From an uncultured Fusicatenibacter sp. (lineage in GTDB: Bacteria; Bacillota; Clostridia; Lachnospirales; Lachnospiraceae), in NCBI GenBank assembly GCA_902493585.1, contig CABUPZ010000012.1, forward strand, positions 1-55,730: a DNA stretch of 55,730 nucleotides. Direction: 5' to 3'. The notes below the pieces were generated by a model, which was given only the letters and a program-made list of their open reading frames with translations, searched no databases and was not told the origin of the DNA. Shown one piece after another: positions 16,723-26,113 of the stretch (positions are counted from its first letter, which is position 1; the number at the start of each line of letters is the position of its first letter). Position numbers and translations under genes: made by a program.

Positions 16723-18181
16723 TGAAGAAATCATCAGAAATGCCATTGCATCGTTGATCGATTATCCATCGATTGGATATGAACTGGTAGCCACAGCCAG
16801 AAATGGAATAGAAGCGTATAATATTATTTGTGATGAGTACCTGGATGTGGTAATTACTGATATTCGTATGCCTGGTTTAAATGGCTTGGAACTGGTAGAG
16901 AGAGCTATAAAGACAGATGAAAAATTGGAGTTTATTATTCTGTCAGGATATAGTGAATTTGAATATGCCAAACAGGCTATGAGATTCGGAGTGAAGCATT
17001 ATATATTGAAACCAACCGACAGAAATCAGCTGATTGAAGCTTTAGTGGATATCAGGCAGAAAAGAGAGGAACGGATCCAGAAATCTCTGGCGGAGCGTGC
17101 TCTTATGTTGAAATCTCTTCAGTATCCGATTGAGCGAGCTTTTTTGATTGAAGGGCTTCAGTCTTCCAGCGTAGCGAATACAATCAGTAAATACCAGGAG
17201 GTGTTGAATTTTCCGGATAAAGAGTGCAGCGCATTGTTTTGCCATTTCATTGAGGAAAAGGACCGTATGAAAGTGATTTTGCATATGAACGACCTTTTTG
17301 AGTCTTTGGGTGTCCGGCGTCTGCTTTCCACAATTGCGGTTACAGGAAGCCTGATTTTTGTTACATCTTTTTTGAATGTAGCTGTTCAGGAAAAAATTAA
17401 GGAAAATGTCAGAGAGTGGTCAGAGGACGTAGGAATCCTGGAAATCGGCGTGATGGCCATGCAGGAAGACACGCTGGATCTGTTGATGGAAAAGATTTTT
17501 CATAAAATATCCAGATATCGGGAAATTTGTTTAATCACACAGGAGGGAGCATCGTATAAAATACAAAACAAGATAAACACAGACTGGCAGATGGAAAAGC
17601 TTCAGCATGCGTTGGAAGAGGGCGAGGATGTCTCAGACATCCTTGAGCCGATCTTTACAAAGAATGGAATAGGGATCAATGAGGCAAAAAATATCGCAAT
17701 GGATATCTATATGCATTTTAATGGAATGAATGGCTTAGGATCGGTAGAAGAGGCCTGTGATTTCTTTCGGGAAATCTATTCCAGTGAGGAAGAGGGCGAG
17801 ATTCAGAGACAGCTCTGTTCTGTGCTGAAAAAAAGTGATTCTGTCAATGAAAAGAAAAATAATATCTGTCTTTTGAAAGAGTACGTGAAAGGGCATCTGG
17901 ATTCGGAAACCCTGTCATTGAAATGGCTGGCAGAAAACTATCTGTTTGTCAATGTTCAATATCTGAGCCGTCAGTTTGTCAAGGAGGAAGGGGAACGTTT
18001 TTCCGATTATCTCACCCGCAAGCGGATGGAGGAGGCAAAACGTCTGCTGGGAATTTACCGCCAGGATCGGATCAAGGATATCGCCAAGGCTGTTGGATTT
18101 GGTAATAGTCCTCAATACTTTAGCCAGGTGTTTAAAAAGTATACAGGATATTCACCAAAAGAATACATGGAAAAAAGGTAA
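16697..18181 (+). CDS. YesN-type response regulator, AraC-family output, module 2
   Basis: This 494-residue regulator has an N-terminal receiver (1-125) with phospho-acceptor Asp55 in ITDIRMP and the conserved Lys in LKPTDR. A middle region of unknown fold follows, then a C-terminal AraC-type double helix-turn-helix (about 390-494) ending YSPKEYMEKR. Start is uncertain: ATG 16697 puts the receiver in its usual register, while ATG 16688 and TTG 16661 lie upstream in the same frame; all are inside the kinase gene. It is the cognate partner of the kinase at 14926-16722. The likely target is the promoter at 18213-18290 in front of the sugar-binding protein gene, which has a long inverted repeat and a weak -35 box. 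Confidence 0.9.
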   Translation: MLRLMIVDDEEIIRNAIASLIDYPSIGYELVATARNGIEAYNIICDEYLDVVITDIRMPGLNGLELVERAIKTDEKLEFIILSGYSEFEYAKQAMRFGVKHYILKPTDRNQLIEALVDIRQKREERIQKSLAERALMLKSLQYPIERAFLIEGLQSSSVANTISKYQEVLNFPDKECSALFCHFIEEKDRMKVILHMNDLFESLGVRRLLSTIAVTGSLIFVTSFLNVAVQEKIKENVREWSEDVGILEIGVMAMQEDTLDLLMEKIFHKISRYREICLITQEGASYKIQNKINTDWQMEKLQHALEEGEDVSDILEPIFTKNGIGINEAKNIAMDIYMHFNGMNGLGSVEEACDFFREIYSSEEEGEIQRQLCSVLKKSDSVNEKKNNICLLKEYVKGHLDSETLSLKWLAENYLFVNVQYLSRQFVKEEGERFSDYLTRKRMEEAKRLLGIYRQDRIKDIAKAVGFGNSPQYFSQVFKKYTGYSPKEYMEKR

Positions 18182-18212
18182 AAATATACAAAAGATACAT
18201 GAAAATAAAAAC

Positions 18213-18290
18213 AATCGATTTTTCAAGTCGTTTTTTTGACATGAAAAGTCGATTATTTTCATTTATGGGGAAACGATGAGCAGATATAAT
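18213..18290 (+). promoter_or_regulatory. activator-type promoter with a 17-bp inverted repeat
   Basis: A near-perfect inverted repeat (18213-18229 against 18238-18254, two differences) has a T-tract in its spacer. It ends seven bases before a weak -35 (TTTATG, 18262-18267), 17 bp from a perfect -10 TATAAT (18285-18290). An upstream binding site next to a poor -35 is the expected layout for an AraC-type activator. Part of the element may also stop read-through from the regulator gene. Confidence 0.6.
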
Positions 18291-18328
18291 GATGTTATCA
18301 AAAATAAAGTTACGAAGGAGGTAACAAA

Positions 18329-19639
18329 ATGAAAAGAAAATGGACGGCGATTGCGATGTCATTGGTAACTGTAGCAAGTTTATCTTTGACAGCATGCGGA
18401 GGCGGCGGCAGCAATGCAGCCAGCGGATCCAGTGAATCGAGCGAGGCGGACGGCAAAACAACGTTGAAGATTTGCTGGTGGGGTAATCAGGTGCGAAATG
18501 ATGCAACTCAGGAAGCGGTAAATCTGTATATGGAGCAGAACCCGGACATTAACATCGAAGTGGAGTTTATGGATTGGACAGGATACTGGGATAAACTTTC
18601 CACGGTTGCAGCAGGAGGAAATCTTCCGGATATCATTCAGATGGATTATGCATATCTGAAGAGATACCAGGAAAGCAATCAGTTGGCGAATCTGGACGAG
18701 TTTATTGAGAACGGTACGATCGACACTTCCAAATTCCAGGAAGGCGTACTGGATAGTGGATCGGTAGATGGAAACTGCTATGCAATCAGCCTGGGAATCC
18801 AGCCGCCATGTATGGTATATGATAAAGCAATCGTAGAAGAAGCGGGCGTTGAAATTCCGGAGTATCCGACCTGGGAAGAGCTGTATGACATTGGACAGAC
18901 AATTTATGAGAAAACCGGCGTGTCTACCTGCCTTGATCCGTCGACAAATACGCTGCTGCTGCTTGCAAGATCTTACGGCGGATATATCTACGACGATCTG
19001 GCAGAAGGAGACAGCAAAGCAGTTCAGAAACATATGGAATATGTAGAAAAATTCAGTCAGGCAGAATTTTGTATTTCACCGGAGCTGTGGGCTGAAAAAG
19101 ATGCTGCAAACGTAGATACCAAACCGATCGTTGACCAGACTACATGGAACGATTTCCCGTTTGCCTGCCAGATGCCGACCATCGCGACGGCGGCAGGAAG
19201 AGAGATGGGAATGTGTATGCATCCGAAGCCAGCAGACGCAACAGCGGAGCAGAATTACCTGAAACCGTCTATGTTCTTCTCTATCGCTGAGACATCTGAG
19301 CACAAAGAAGAAGCAGCAAAATTCATCAACTGGTTCTCCAACGATGTAGAGTGCAACAAAATCCTGAAAGGTGAGCGTGGCGTTCCGGTCAACACAGAAG
19401 TTGCGGATGCAATTTCCGCCGATCTGGATGACAATACCAAGAGAGTGTTTGAGTACACCGCAGAGGCAGGGCAGATAACTTCTCCTATCGATCCGCCGGA
19501 ACCGACTAGTGCAAGCGAGATCAGTCAGCTTCTGGAGACGATCACAGAGGGCCTCATGTACGGAGAAATCACTGCAGAAGATGCGACAGACCAGTTTATG
19601 TCAGGAGCTGCCGAGATTCTGCAGGAAGCAGCCGAATAA
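18329..19639 (+). CDS. sugar-binding lipoprotein of ABC transporter 2
   Basis: This 436-residue extracellular solute-binding protein (family 1, SBP_bac_1 type) has a lipoprotein signal peptide with basic start MKRK, a hydrophobic core and lipobox LTAC with Cys23, then a Gly/Ser/Ala tether to about residue 42. The mature part starts with TTLKICWWG, typical of the family, and has the usual length for mono- or disaccharide and short oligosaccharide binders. Start: ATG after AAGGAGG. It is the first of three transporter genes ahead of the oxidoreductase, isomerase and beta-mannosidase. By context it probably binds a beta-mannoside or N-glycan-derived oligosaccharide (inference from neighbours, not from residues). 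Confidence 0.9.
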   Translation: MKRKWTAIAMSLVTVASLSLTACGGGGSNAASGSSESSEADGKTTLKICWWGNQVRNDATQEAVNLYMEQNPDINIEVEFMDWTGYWDKLSTVAAGGNLPDIIQMDYAYLKRYQESNQLANLDEFIENGTIDTSKFQEGVLDSGSVDGNCYAISLGIQPPCMVYDKAIVEEAGVEIPEYPTWEELYDIGQTIYEKTGVSTCLDPSTNTLLLLARSYGGYIYDDLAEGDSKAVQKHMEYVEKFSQAEFCISPELWAEKDAANVDTKPIVDQTTWNDFPFACQMPTIATAAGREMGMCMHPKPADATAEQNYLKPSMFFSIAETSEHKEEAAKFINWFSNDVECNKILKGERGVPVNTEVADAISADLDDNTKRVFEYTAEAGQITSPIDPPEPTSASEISQLLETITEGLMYGEITAEDATDQFMSGAAEILQEAAE

Positions 19640-19672
19640 CAATCATCAAATCAAATGTCGGAGGGAACGCAA

Positions 19673-20584
19673 GTGAAAAAACAGAATACTCCTAAAAAGA
19701 CATTTGGGCAGAGATTGAACCAGGAAGGAGTGGCAGGATATATTCTTGTCCTGCCCTTCATCTTTGGTTTCCTGGCTTTCACTGCAATACCAATGGCAAT
19801 GTCTTTAGGATTTTCATTTACAGAGTATAATATCCTGGAAACACCGGAATTCGTAGGGTTTAGAAATTACATCGATATGTTCCAGGATCCGAAATTTATC
19901 AATACGTTTCTTGTAACCATTAAGTACGTAATCTTTTCTGTTCCGCTGAGGCTGCTGATGGCATTGATGATTGCGATGCTGCTGGTAAAAAGCACAAAGC
20001 TGTCCGGATTTTACAGGGCGGTGTTTTATCTTCCGTCTATCATTGGATCCAGTGTGGCGGTAGCAGTTCTTTGGAAAAAAATGTTTGAGAGCAATGGTGT
20101 AATCAACGGGCTGCTGGGACTTGTGGGGCTTCCGGATGATACAGCATGGCTCGGAGGAGAAAAAACTGCGATGTTTACGCTGGTTGTGCTGGCTGTCTGG
20201 CAGTTTGGATCTTCGATGCTGATTTTCCTCGCAGGCTTGAAGCAGATTCCTGTTTCTCTTTACGAGGCGGCGACCGTCGATGGAGCCAGCGGCGTAAAAA
20301 AATTCTTTAAAATCACGCTGCCTCTGCTTACGCCAACGATTTTCTTCAATCTGATCAATCAGCTGATCAGTGGATTTATGGCTTTTACGCAGAGTTATGT
20401 AATTACGCAGGGCAAGCCAAGAGAAAGTACACTCTTCTATTCGGTTTATTTGTATCAGAATTCCTTTACCTATGGAAAACTTGGATACGGTTGTGCTATG
20501 GCATGGTTTATGACCATTTTTGTAGGTCTTCTTACCCTGTTGATCTTCAAAACACAGAACAAGTGGGTATATTACGAATCATAG
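19673..20584 (+). CDS. sugar ABC transporter permease 1 (MalF/UgpA type)
   Basis: This 303-residue permease has six membrane spans and the EAA loop (about 205-225) with YEAATVDGASG. GTG 19673 is chosen as start because GGAGGG lies seven bases upstream; an in-frame ATG at 19655 has no upstream site and would place the ribosome binding sequence inside the coding region. It belongs to the MalF/UgpA/LacF-like sugar permeases and partners with the next gene, which starts 10 bp after its stop. No ATPase gene is linked, as in transporter 1. Confidence 0.9.
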   Translation: MKKQNTPKKTFGQRLNQEGVAGYILVLPFIFGFLAFTAIPMAMSLGFSFTEYNILETPEFVGFRNYIDMFQDPKFINTFLVTIKYVIFSVPLRLLMALMIAMLLVKSTKLSGFYRAVFYLPSIIGSSVAVAVLWKKMFESNGVINGLLGLVGLPDDTAWLGGEKTAMFTLVVLAVWQFGSSMLIFLAGLKQIPVSLYEAATVDGASGVKKFFKITLPLLTPTIFFNLINQLISGFMAFTQSYVITQGKPRESTLFYSVYLYQNSFTYGKLGYGCAMAWFMTIFVGLLTLLIFKTQNKWVYYES

Positions 20585-20594
20585 AGGTGGCAGG

Positions 20595-21446
20595 ATGAAA
20601 AGTTATAAGACGAAAAAAATTGTGGTAAATACAGTTTATCATATATTTACCTTTGTTCTGGCATTGGTAATGATCTATCCCGTTGTATGGATGGTCATGA
20701 GTTCTTTTAAGGAAACGGAAGATGTCATCCGCACAGCGACAGATCTTATTCCGGATCACTTTACTTTAGAGAACTATGCGACCGGATGGAAGGGATTTGC
20801 CGGAATCGGGTTTGTTACTTTTTTTAAGAACTCTTTTATCATTGCGGGTGTCGGCACGATCGGAGCGGTTCTGTCGTCGGCTGTTGTTGCTTACGGTTTT
20901 GCAAGGTGCAAATTTAAGGGAAAAGGTTTCTGGTTTTCCTGTATGCTTCTTTCTATGATGCTTCCGTTTCAGATTATTATGATTCCGCAGTATATTTTGT
21001 TCAACAATCTTGGCTGGGTGGGAACCTTTCTCCCGCTGATCGTTCCATCGTTTTTTGGAGGAGCCTTTTTTATCTTCCTGAATATTCAGTTTATCAAGGG
21101 AATTCCGATGGATCTGGATGAGGCAGCTAAGATTGACGGATGCAGTATTTACGGGATTTTTATAAGAATCATATTGCCTTTGATCAAACCATCCCTGGTG
21201 ACCAGTGCAATTTTCTCGTTCATGTGGAAATGGGATGATTTCCTGGCCAGCTTGATCTACCTGACGAATCCGTTGACTTATCCAGTCAGCTATGCATTGA
21301 AAATGTTTTCTGATCCTTCTTCGGGATCTGACTGGGGTGCAATCTTTGCAATGGCAACCTTGTCGCTGCTTCCAATTTTCTTTATCTTCCTTACCATGCA
21401 GAAATATCTGGTGGAAGGAATCGCATCGACAGGAATGAAGGGCTGA
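20595..21446 (+). CDS. sugar ABC transporter permease 2 (MalG/UgpE type)
   Basis: This 283-residue permease has six hydrophobic segments and the EAA motif region (about 175-195) LDEAAKIDGCSIYG. It is typical of the second, MalG-like subunit of carbohydrate importers, with the C-terminus ending GIASTGMKG as usual. Start: ATG after GAGGTGGCAGG. It completes transporter 2 with the two genes upstream. A hairpin between it and the next enzyme gene may separate transporter from enzyme expression. Confidence 0.92.
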   Translation: MKSYKTKKIVVNTVYHIFTFVLALVMIYPVVWMVMSSFKETEDVIRTATDLIPDHFTLENYATGWKGFAGIGFVTFFKNSFIIAGVGTIGAVLSSAVVAYGFARCKFKGKGFWFSCMLLSMMLPFQIIMIPQYILFNNLGWVGTFLPLIVPSFFGGAFFIFLNIQFIKGIPMDLDEAAKIDGCSIYGIFIRIILPLIKPSLVTSAIFSFMWKWDDFLASLIYLTNPLTYPVSYALKMFSDPSSGSDWGAIFAMATLSLLPIFFIFLTMQKYLVEGIASTGMKG

Positions 21447-21471
21447 CCTTCAAGGAAAAGAACATGGATAT

Positions 21472-21528
21472 TCCCCGTTTTCTTCGTATATGGTAGTTTT
21501 TCATATTGTATACGGATGAAAATGGGGA
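21472..21528 (+). promoter_or_regulatory. hairpin between transporter and enzyme genes
   Basis: TCCCCGTTTTC...CGTATA (21472-21490) pairs with the stretch at 21509-21528 over about 17 bp, with one G-U pair and one bulge. No U-run follows directly. It is probably an mRNA-processing element or leaky terminator rather than an operon end, because no good promoter is visible before the next gene. Confidence 0.55.
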
Positions 21529-21567
21529 GTTTGTGTATAAGAGTAAAGAAACAGGAGGAATAAAACA

Positions 21568-22722
21568 ATGGAACAGATCAAATTAGGAATTATCGGAGTG
21601 GGAAATATGGGCACAACCCATTGCCTGAATATTGCTACCGGAAAGCTACCGGAATTTGTTCTCACGGCAGTTGCAGACAGAAGAGAGAGCAGAAGAAACT
21701 GGGCAAAAGAACGTCTGGGTGATGAGGTTGCCATCTATGAGGAAGGAAAGGATTTGATTGCATCCGGAAAATGCGATGCAGTATTGATCGCAGTGCCTCA
21801 TTATCAGCATCCGGAACTGGCTATTCTCGCACTGGAACACAATCTTCATGTGATGAGCGAAAAACCTGCCGGTGTGTATACAAAACAGGTACGTGAAATG
21901 AACGAGGCTGCGGAAAAATCTGACCGGGTATTTGGTATGATGTTCAACCAGAGAACCAACTGCGTTTACAGAAAAATGAAAGAAATCGTATCTCAGAAGG
22001 AGATGGGAGAAATCAAGAGAATCAACTGGATTGTTACGGACTGGTACAGAACACAGGCTTATTATGATTCCGGAAGCTGGAGAGCTACCTGGGATGGAGA
22101 AGGCGGGGGTGTACTGCTGAATCAGTGTCCGCATAATCTGGACTTGCTGCAGTGGATCGGAGGCATGCCAAGCAAGATCAGAGCGTTCTGTCATGAAGGA
22201 AAATGGCATGATATCGAGGTGGAGGACGATGTAACCGCATATCTGGAATATCCAAACGGAGCCACAGGTGTGTTTGTCACCACAACGGCTGATACACCGG
22301 GAACCAATCGTTTCGAAATCACCATGGAAATGGGCAAGCTGGTATGTGAGAACGGAAAACTGACGTTATACAAACTGGCGCAAAACGAAAGAGAATTCTG
22401 CAAAACGGCAAAAGGCGGATTTGATCAGCCGGAGTATGAGGTGATCGAGGTTGAGACCGATGGAATGAACGAGCAGCATGTTGGTGTTATGAAAGCTTTT
22501 GCGGGTGCGATTCTGAGAGGCGAGCCGCTGGTTGCTGAGGGAAAAGAGGGAATCAGAGGTTTGATGATCTCCAATGCGATGCATTTGTCCAGCTGGCTGG
22601 ATCAGACGATCGAACTTCCGGTGGATGAGGAAGTATTTCTGGAAGAACTCAACAAACGCAGAAAAACTTCAAAGAAAAAAGAAGAAGCGGATATCACGTT
22701 TACGACAGAAGGAACATATTGA
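21568..22722 (+). CDS. Gfo/Idh/MocA-family oxidoreductase
   Basis: This 384-residue NAD(P)-dependent sugar or cyclitol dehydrogenase has an N-terminal Rossmann fold with GVGNMG (about 11-16), the family signature EKPAG (about 96-100) with the catalytic-site Lys, and a C-terminal alpha/beta domain with GGGVLLNQCPHNLDLLQW. In that stretch the conserved His and Asp lie where the family places its active-site pair. The last 30 residues are unusually charged. Start: ATG after AGGAGG. It shares an operon with a sugar isomerase/epimerase-like gene and a beta-mannosidase. Candidate reactions are oxidation of a sugar or glycoside, for example at C3, or of an inositol-like product; the substrate is not deducible. 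It overlaps the next gene's ribosome binding region. Confidence 0.88.
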   Translation: MEQIKLGIIGVGNMGTTHCLNIATGKLPEFVLTAVADRRESRRNWAKERLGDEVAIYEEGKDLIASGKCDAVLIAVPHYQHPELAILALEHNLHVMSEKPAGVYTKQVREMNEAAEKSDRVFGMMFNQRTNCVYRKMKEIVSQKEMGEIKRINWIVTDWYRTQAYYDSGSWRATWDGEGGGVLLNQCPHNLDLLQWIGGMPSKIRAFCHEGKWHDIEVEDDVTAYLEYPNGATGVFVTTTADTPGTNRFEITMEMGKLVCENGKLTLYKLAQNEREFCKTAKGGFDQPEYEVIEVETDGMNEQHVGVMKAFAGAILRGEPLVAEGKEGIRGLMISNAMHLSSWLDQTIELPVDEEVFLEELNKRRKTSKKKEEADITFTTEGTY

Positions 22723-22733
22723 GGGGGAGAGAA

Positions 22734-23582
22734 ATGTTTAAAGGAATTACAATTTCAGGCTTTGCAGATGAATTGGATGACAAGATTGAAAAACAGATTC
22801 AGGGATTCCGGGAGCTTGGCATCACGCATATGGAGATCCGTGAAGTCAATGGAAAAAATCTGCTTCAGTATTCCCTGGAAGAGGTGGAAAAATTCAAGGA
22901 GATACTGGATGCCGGTGGAATCAAGGTTTCTTCCATTGGTTCTCCGATTGGAAAAATAAAAATTACGGACGCGTTTGACCCTCATTTTGAAGCATTTCAG
23001 CATGCCGTTGAGATTGCCAAAATCATGGAAACAAAAAATATCAGAATGTTCAGCTTTTTTATGCCGGATGGGGATCCTGCTCAGTATCGGGATGAGGTGA
23101 TGCGGCGCCTGGAACGTATGGCGGATTACGCGTGTGAACGGGATGTCGTCCTGCTTCACGAAAATGAAAAAGATATTTATGGTGACATTGCACCAAGGTG
23201 CCTGGACATTATGAAGAACTTTTATGGAGAGCATTTTCAGGCAGTCTTTGATTTTGCAAATTTCGTACAGTGCAAACAGGATACCTGGGAAGCATATGAA
23301 ATGCTGGAACCATACATTGCCTATGTCCATATCAAGGATGCTTTGTGGAAAGACAGAAGCGTGGTACCGGCAGGATATGGAGACGGAAATGTAAAGAAGA
23401 TCCTGCGCGTTTTGAAGGAGAAGGGATATCATGGATTTTTGTCTCTGGAACCGCATCTTTCTGAGTTTGAACATTTTGATCAGCTGGAGCACAGCCGTTT
23501 CCGGGAAAGAGAAACTGTGAACAGAGCTGAGAGATTTGCGGTGGCGCATGAAGCATTGACCCAGATCATTGAGGAGATTTAA
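22734..23582 (+). CDS. sugar phosphate isomerase/epimerase-like TIM barrel
   Basis: This 282-residue xylose-isomerase-like TIM-barrel protein (AP_endonuc_2 fold; IolE/IolI-like or sugar epimerase group) shows LLHENEKDIYGD (about 142-153), the VFDFANF strand, VHIKDALWKD (about 197-206) and FLSLEPHL (about 236-243). These supply the Glu, Asp, His and Glu ligands expected for a divalent metal. ATG 22734 is chosen as start because GAGGGGGAGAG precedes it; a TTG at 22719 overlaps the previous stop codon. Paired with the Gfo/Idh/MocA enzyme, it may act on a keto-sugar made by that enzyme, a pairing known in inositol and keto-glycoside catabolism; this is inferred from adjacency. Confidence 0.85.
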   Translation: MFKGITISGFADELDDKIEKQIQGFRELGITHMEIREVNGKNLLQYSLEEVEKFKEILDAGGIKVSSIGSPIGKIKITDAFDPHFEAFQHAVEIAKIMETKNIRMFSFFMPDGDPAQYRDEVMRRLERMADYACERDVVLLHENEKDIYGDIAPRCLDIMKNFYGEHFQAVFDFANFVQCKQDTWEAYEMLEPYIAYVHIKDALWKDRSVVPAGYGDGNVKKILRVLKEKGYHGFLSLEPHLSEFEHFDQLEHSRFRERETVNRAERFAVAHEALTQIIEEI

Positions 23583-23607
23583 AGGGAGACGTATTGGGAG
23601 GAACAAC

Positions 23608-26085
23608 GTGAAGACATTGGAGATCATGAAAAACTGGACCATGCATCCGGTTGGAACAGACAAGCATTACAAAACAGAAATTCCGGCGATGGCCATGCAG
23701 ATTTTGTATGAAAATCATGAAATTCCGGATCCATATGTGGGAGAGAACGAGTGGATCGTTTATGAGGCTCTGAAGAATGATTTTGAATTTTCAAATGTAT
23801 TTGAAGTTTCCGAGGACATGCTCTCAGCGGACGAGTTGGTGCTGCGATGTGAGGGCCTTGATACTGCAGCAGAAATCTATGTCAATGAAACAAAGGTTGC
23901 ATTTGTCAATGACATGCACCGCACCTATGTTTTTGATGTGAAGGATACGGTCCATGCAGGAGAAAATCAGATCCGCATCTACTTCCGGTCCGGAATTGCG
24001 TATGCGCTGGAACAGCATGCGAAAGAACCTTATTACCATACCTCGGATACGGTGGACGGATTCAGCCTTGTCAGGAAGGCTCACAGTACTTATGGATGGG
24101 ACTGGGGTCCGAAGCTTCCGGATGTGGGAATCTGGAGACCGATTCGTCTGCAGGCATATGATACCGCCAGATTTCAGGATATCTATATTCGCCAGTTCCA
24201 TGAAGACGGTCATGTGCAGCTGAAGATCGAGACGGAAATTGCCCGGCTGAAGCCGGAGGATGTAACTCTGGAGATCGTTCTCACAGAGCCGCAGGGAAAT
24301 TGTGTGAAAAAAATATATGATTCCATTGGAGAGAAAGTTTCCGCGGAAATCACAGTGGAAAATCCTCAATTGTGGTGGTGCAATGGATTTGGTTCACAGC
24401 CTTTGTATGAGATAACATGTATTCTGAAAAAAGAGGAAGAGGTTCTGGAAGAATCTGTGAAGAGAATCGGGCTTCGCACACTTACCGTACGCAGAGAAAA
24501 GGATCAGTGGGGTGAAAGCTTCGAATTCTGTGTAAACGGCGTTTCCGTGTTTGCCATGGGAGCCAATTATATTCCGGAGGACTGTTTCTATACCAGATGC
24601 AGCCGGGAAAGAAGCGAAGCGTTGATCAGGCAGTGCGTCCGTGCCAATTATAACAGTATCCGTGTCTGGGGCGGCGGATATTTCTGCGATGATTATTTCT
24701 ATGATCTGTGTGATGAGTATGGACTGATTGTATGGCAGGATCTGCTGTTTGCGTGTGGAGTTTACCGGCTGCACGAAGACTTTGTGGAAAATGTTGTGCA
24801 GGAAACCATCGATAATGTCAAACGTTTGCGCCATCATGCAAGTATCGCTCTCTGGTGCGGAAACAATGAGCTGGAATGGGGCTGGTCCGGATGGGATATG
24901 GGATTCGGAAACAGAGTACAGGATAAGGCAGATTACATTAAACTCTTTGAGTGGATTCTGCCGCAGACGGTGAAGAAAATGGATCCGGACCGATTCTACT
25001 GGCTGGCTTCCCCGTCTTCCGGAGGAAGCTTTGATGATCCGAATGATCAGAATCGCGGCGACGTTCATTACTGGGAGGTATGGCACCGGCTGAAACACTT
25101 TACGGAATACAGAAAATATTATTTCCGGTTCTGTTCAGAATTCGGTTTCCAGTCCTTCCCTTCGGAAAAGACGATCAATACCTTTGCCGCGGAATCAGAT
25201 AAAAACATTTTCTCTCCGGTGATGGAAAATCATCAGAAAAACGGCGGCGCGAATGGATTGATCTTATACTATCTGTCAGCCAACTTTAAATATCCGTCAG
25301 ATTTCGGAACCTTGCTTTATGTTTCCCAGATCCTTCAGGCGGAAGCGATCCGTTACGGTGTGGAACACTGGAGAAGCAACCGGGGCAGATGTATGGGAGC
25401 ACTGTACTGGCAGGTCAATGACTGCTGGCCGGTGGCAAGCTGGTCCAGTCTGGATTATTATAACCGCTGGAAACCGCTGCATTACTATGCGAAAAAGTTC
25501 TATGCGCCAGTCTTGCTGTCTGCGCTGGAAGAAAAGGGACAGATCCGGTTTGTTGTTTCCAATGAGACCATGCAGGAAGTGAATGCGGAAATCATCTGGA
25601 GGCTGAGAGATCATCAGGGAAATATCGTGGAAGAACAGAGAAAGCATTCTCTGGTTCCAGCACTGACTGCAGTGGAGTGTGGAGAAGCGGACTATGCATC
25701 CATCAGCAGTGATCGTTGGAAATCCAGAAAATTCTATGTGGAATACACACTCTGTATCGGAGGACAGGAAATCAGCCAGGGAACTGTGCTGTTCACACGA
25801 CCGAAACATTTTGAATTCCAGGATCCGCAGATTCACTGGAGCGTAGAGGAAACGGAAAAAGAATTTTTGCTGACCGCAGAGACAGCAAATTATGCAAAAT
25901 ATATTTTCCTTGACAGTGAAGATTTCGACTTTGTTGCAGATGATAACTGTTTTGACCTTTCCAAAGGTACAAAGAAAACAATCAGAATCGCAAAAGAGGA
26001 TATCACCAAAGACGGAAATCCGTATGTACCGTCTGTAAAAGAGATGGAAAATCTGAAGGTTCTGAGCGCATATAACATTCAGTGA
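23608..26085 (+). CDS. beta-mannosidase, glycoside hydrolase family 2
   Basis: This 825-residue GH2 enzyme has an N-terminal jelly-roll sugar-binding domain (about 1-180, with HSTYGWDWGPKLPD) and an immunoglobulin-like domain (about 180-290). A TIM-barrel catalytic domain follows, with acid/base Glu421 in WCGNNE and nucleophile Glu511 in CSEFGFQS, and then C-terminal beta domains. WCGNNE and SEFGFQS are the beta-mannosidase forms of the GH2 motifs and differ from beta-galactosidase and glucuronidase. No signal peptide is present, so it acts in the cytoplasm on imported beta-mannosides, for example N-glycan core or mannan fragments. Start: GTG 23608, six bases after GGGAGG; an upstream in-frame TTG lies inside the preceding gene. 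It is the only glycosidase in module 2. Confidence 0.95.
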   Translation: MKTLEIMKNWTMHPVGTDKHYKTEIPAMAMQILYENHEIPDPYVGENEWIVYEALKNDFEFSNVFEVSEDMLSADELVLRCEGLDTAAEIYVNETKVAFVNDMHRTYVFDVKDTVHAGENQIRIYFRSGIAYALEQHAKEPYYHTSDTVDGFSLVRKAHSTYGWDWGPKLPDVGIWRPIRLQAYDTARFQDIYIRQFHEDGHVQLKIETEIARLKPEDVTLEIVLTEPQGNCVKKIYDSIGEKVSAEITVENPQLWWCNGFGSQPLYEITCILKKEEEVLEESVKRIGLRTLTVRREKDQWGESFEFCVNGVSVFAMGANYIPEDCFYTRCSRERSEALIRQCVRANYNSIRVWGGGYFCDDYFYDLCDEYGLIVWQDLLFACGVYRLHEDFVENVVQETIDNVKRLRHHASIALWCGNNELEWGWSGWDMGFGNRVQDKADYIKLFEWILPQTVKKMDPDRFYWLASPSSGGSFDDPNDQNRGDVHYWEVWHRLKHFTEYRKYYFRFCSEFGFQSFPSEKTINTFAAESDKNIFSPVMENHQKNGGANGLILYYLSANFKYPSDFGTLLYVSQILQAEAIRYGVEHWRSNRGRCMGALYWQVNDCWPVASWSSLDYYNRWKPLHYYAKKFYAPVLLSALEEKGQIRFVVSNETMQEVNAEIIWRLRDHQGNIVEEQRKHSLVPALTAVECGEADYASISSDRWKSRKFYVEYTLCIGGQEISQGTVLFTRPKHFEFQDPQIHWSVEETEKEFLLTAETANYAKYIFLDSEDFDFVADDNCFDLSKGTKKTIRIAKEDITKDGNPYVPSVKEMENLKVLSAYNIQ

Positions 26086-26113
26086 AACGGTCAGGAAAGA
26101 GAAGGGGAACAAA

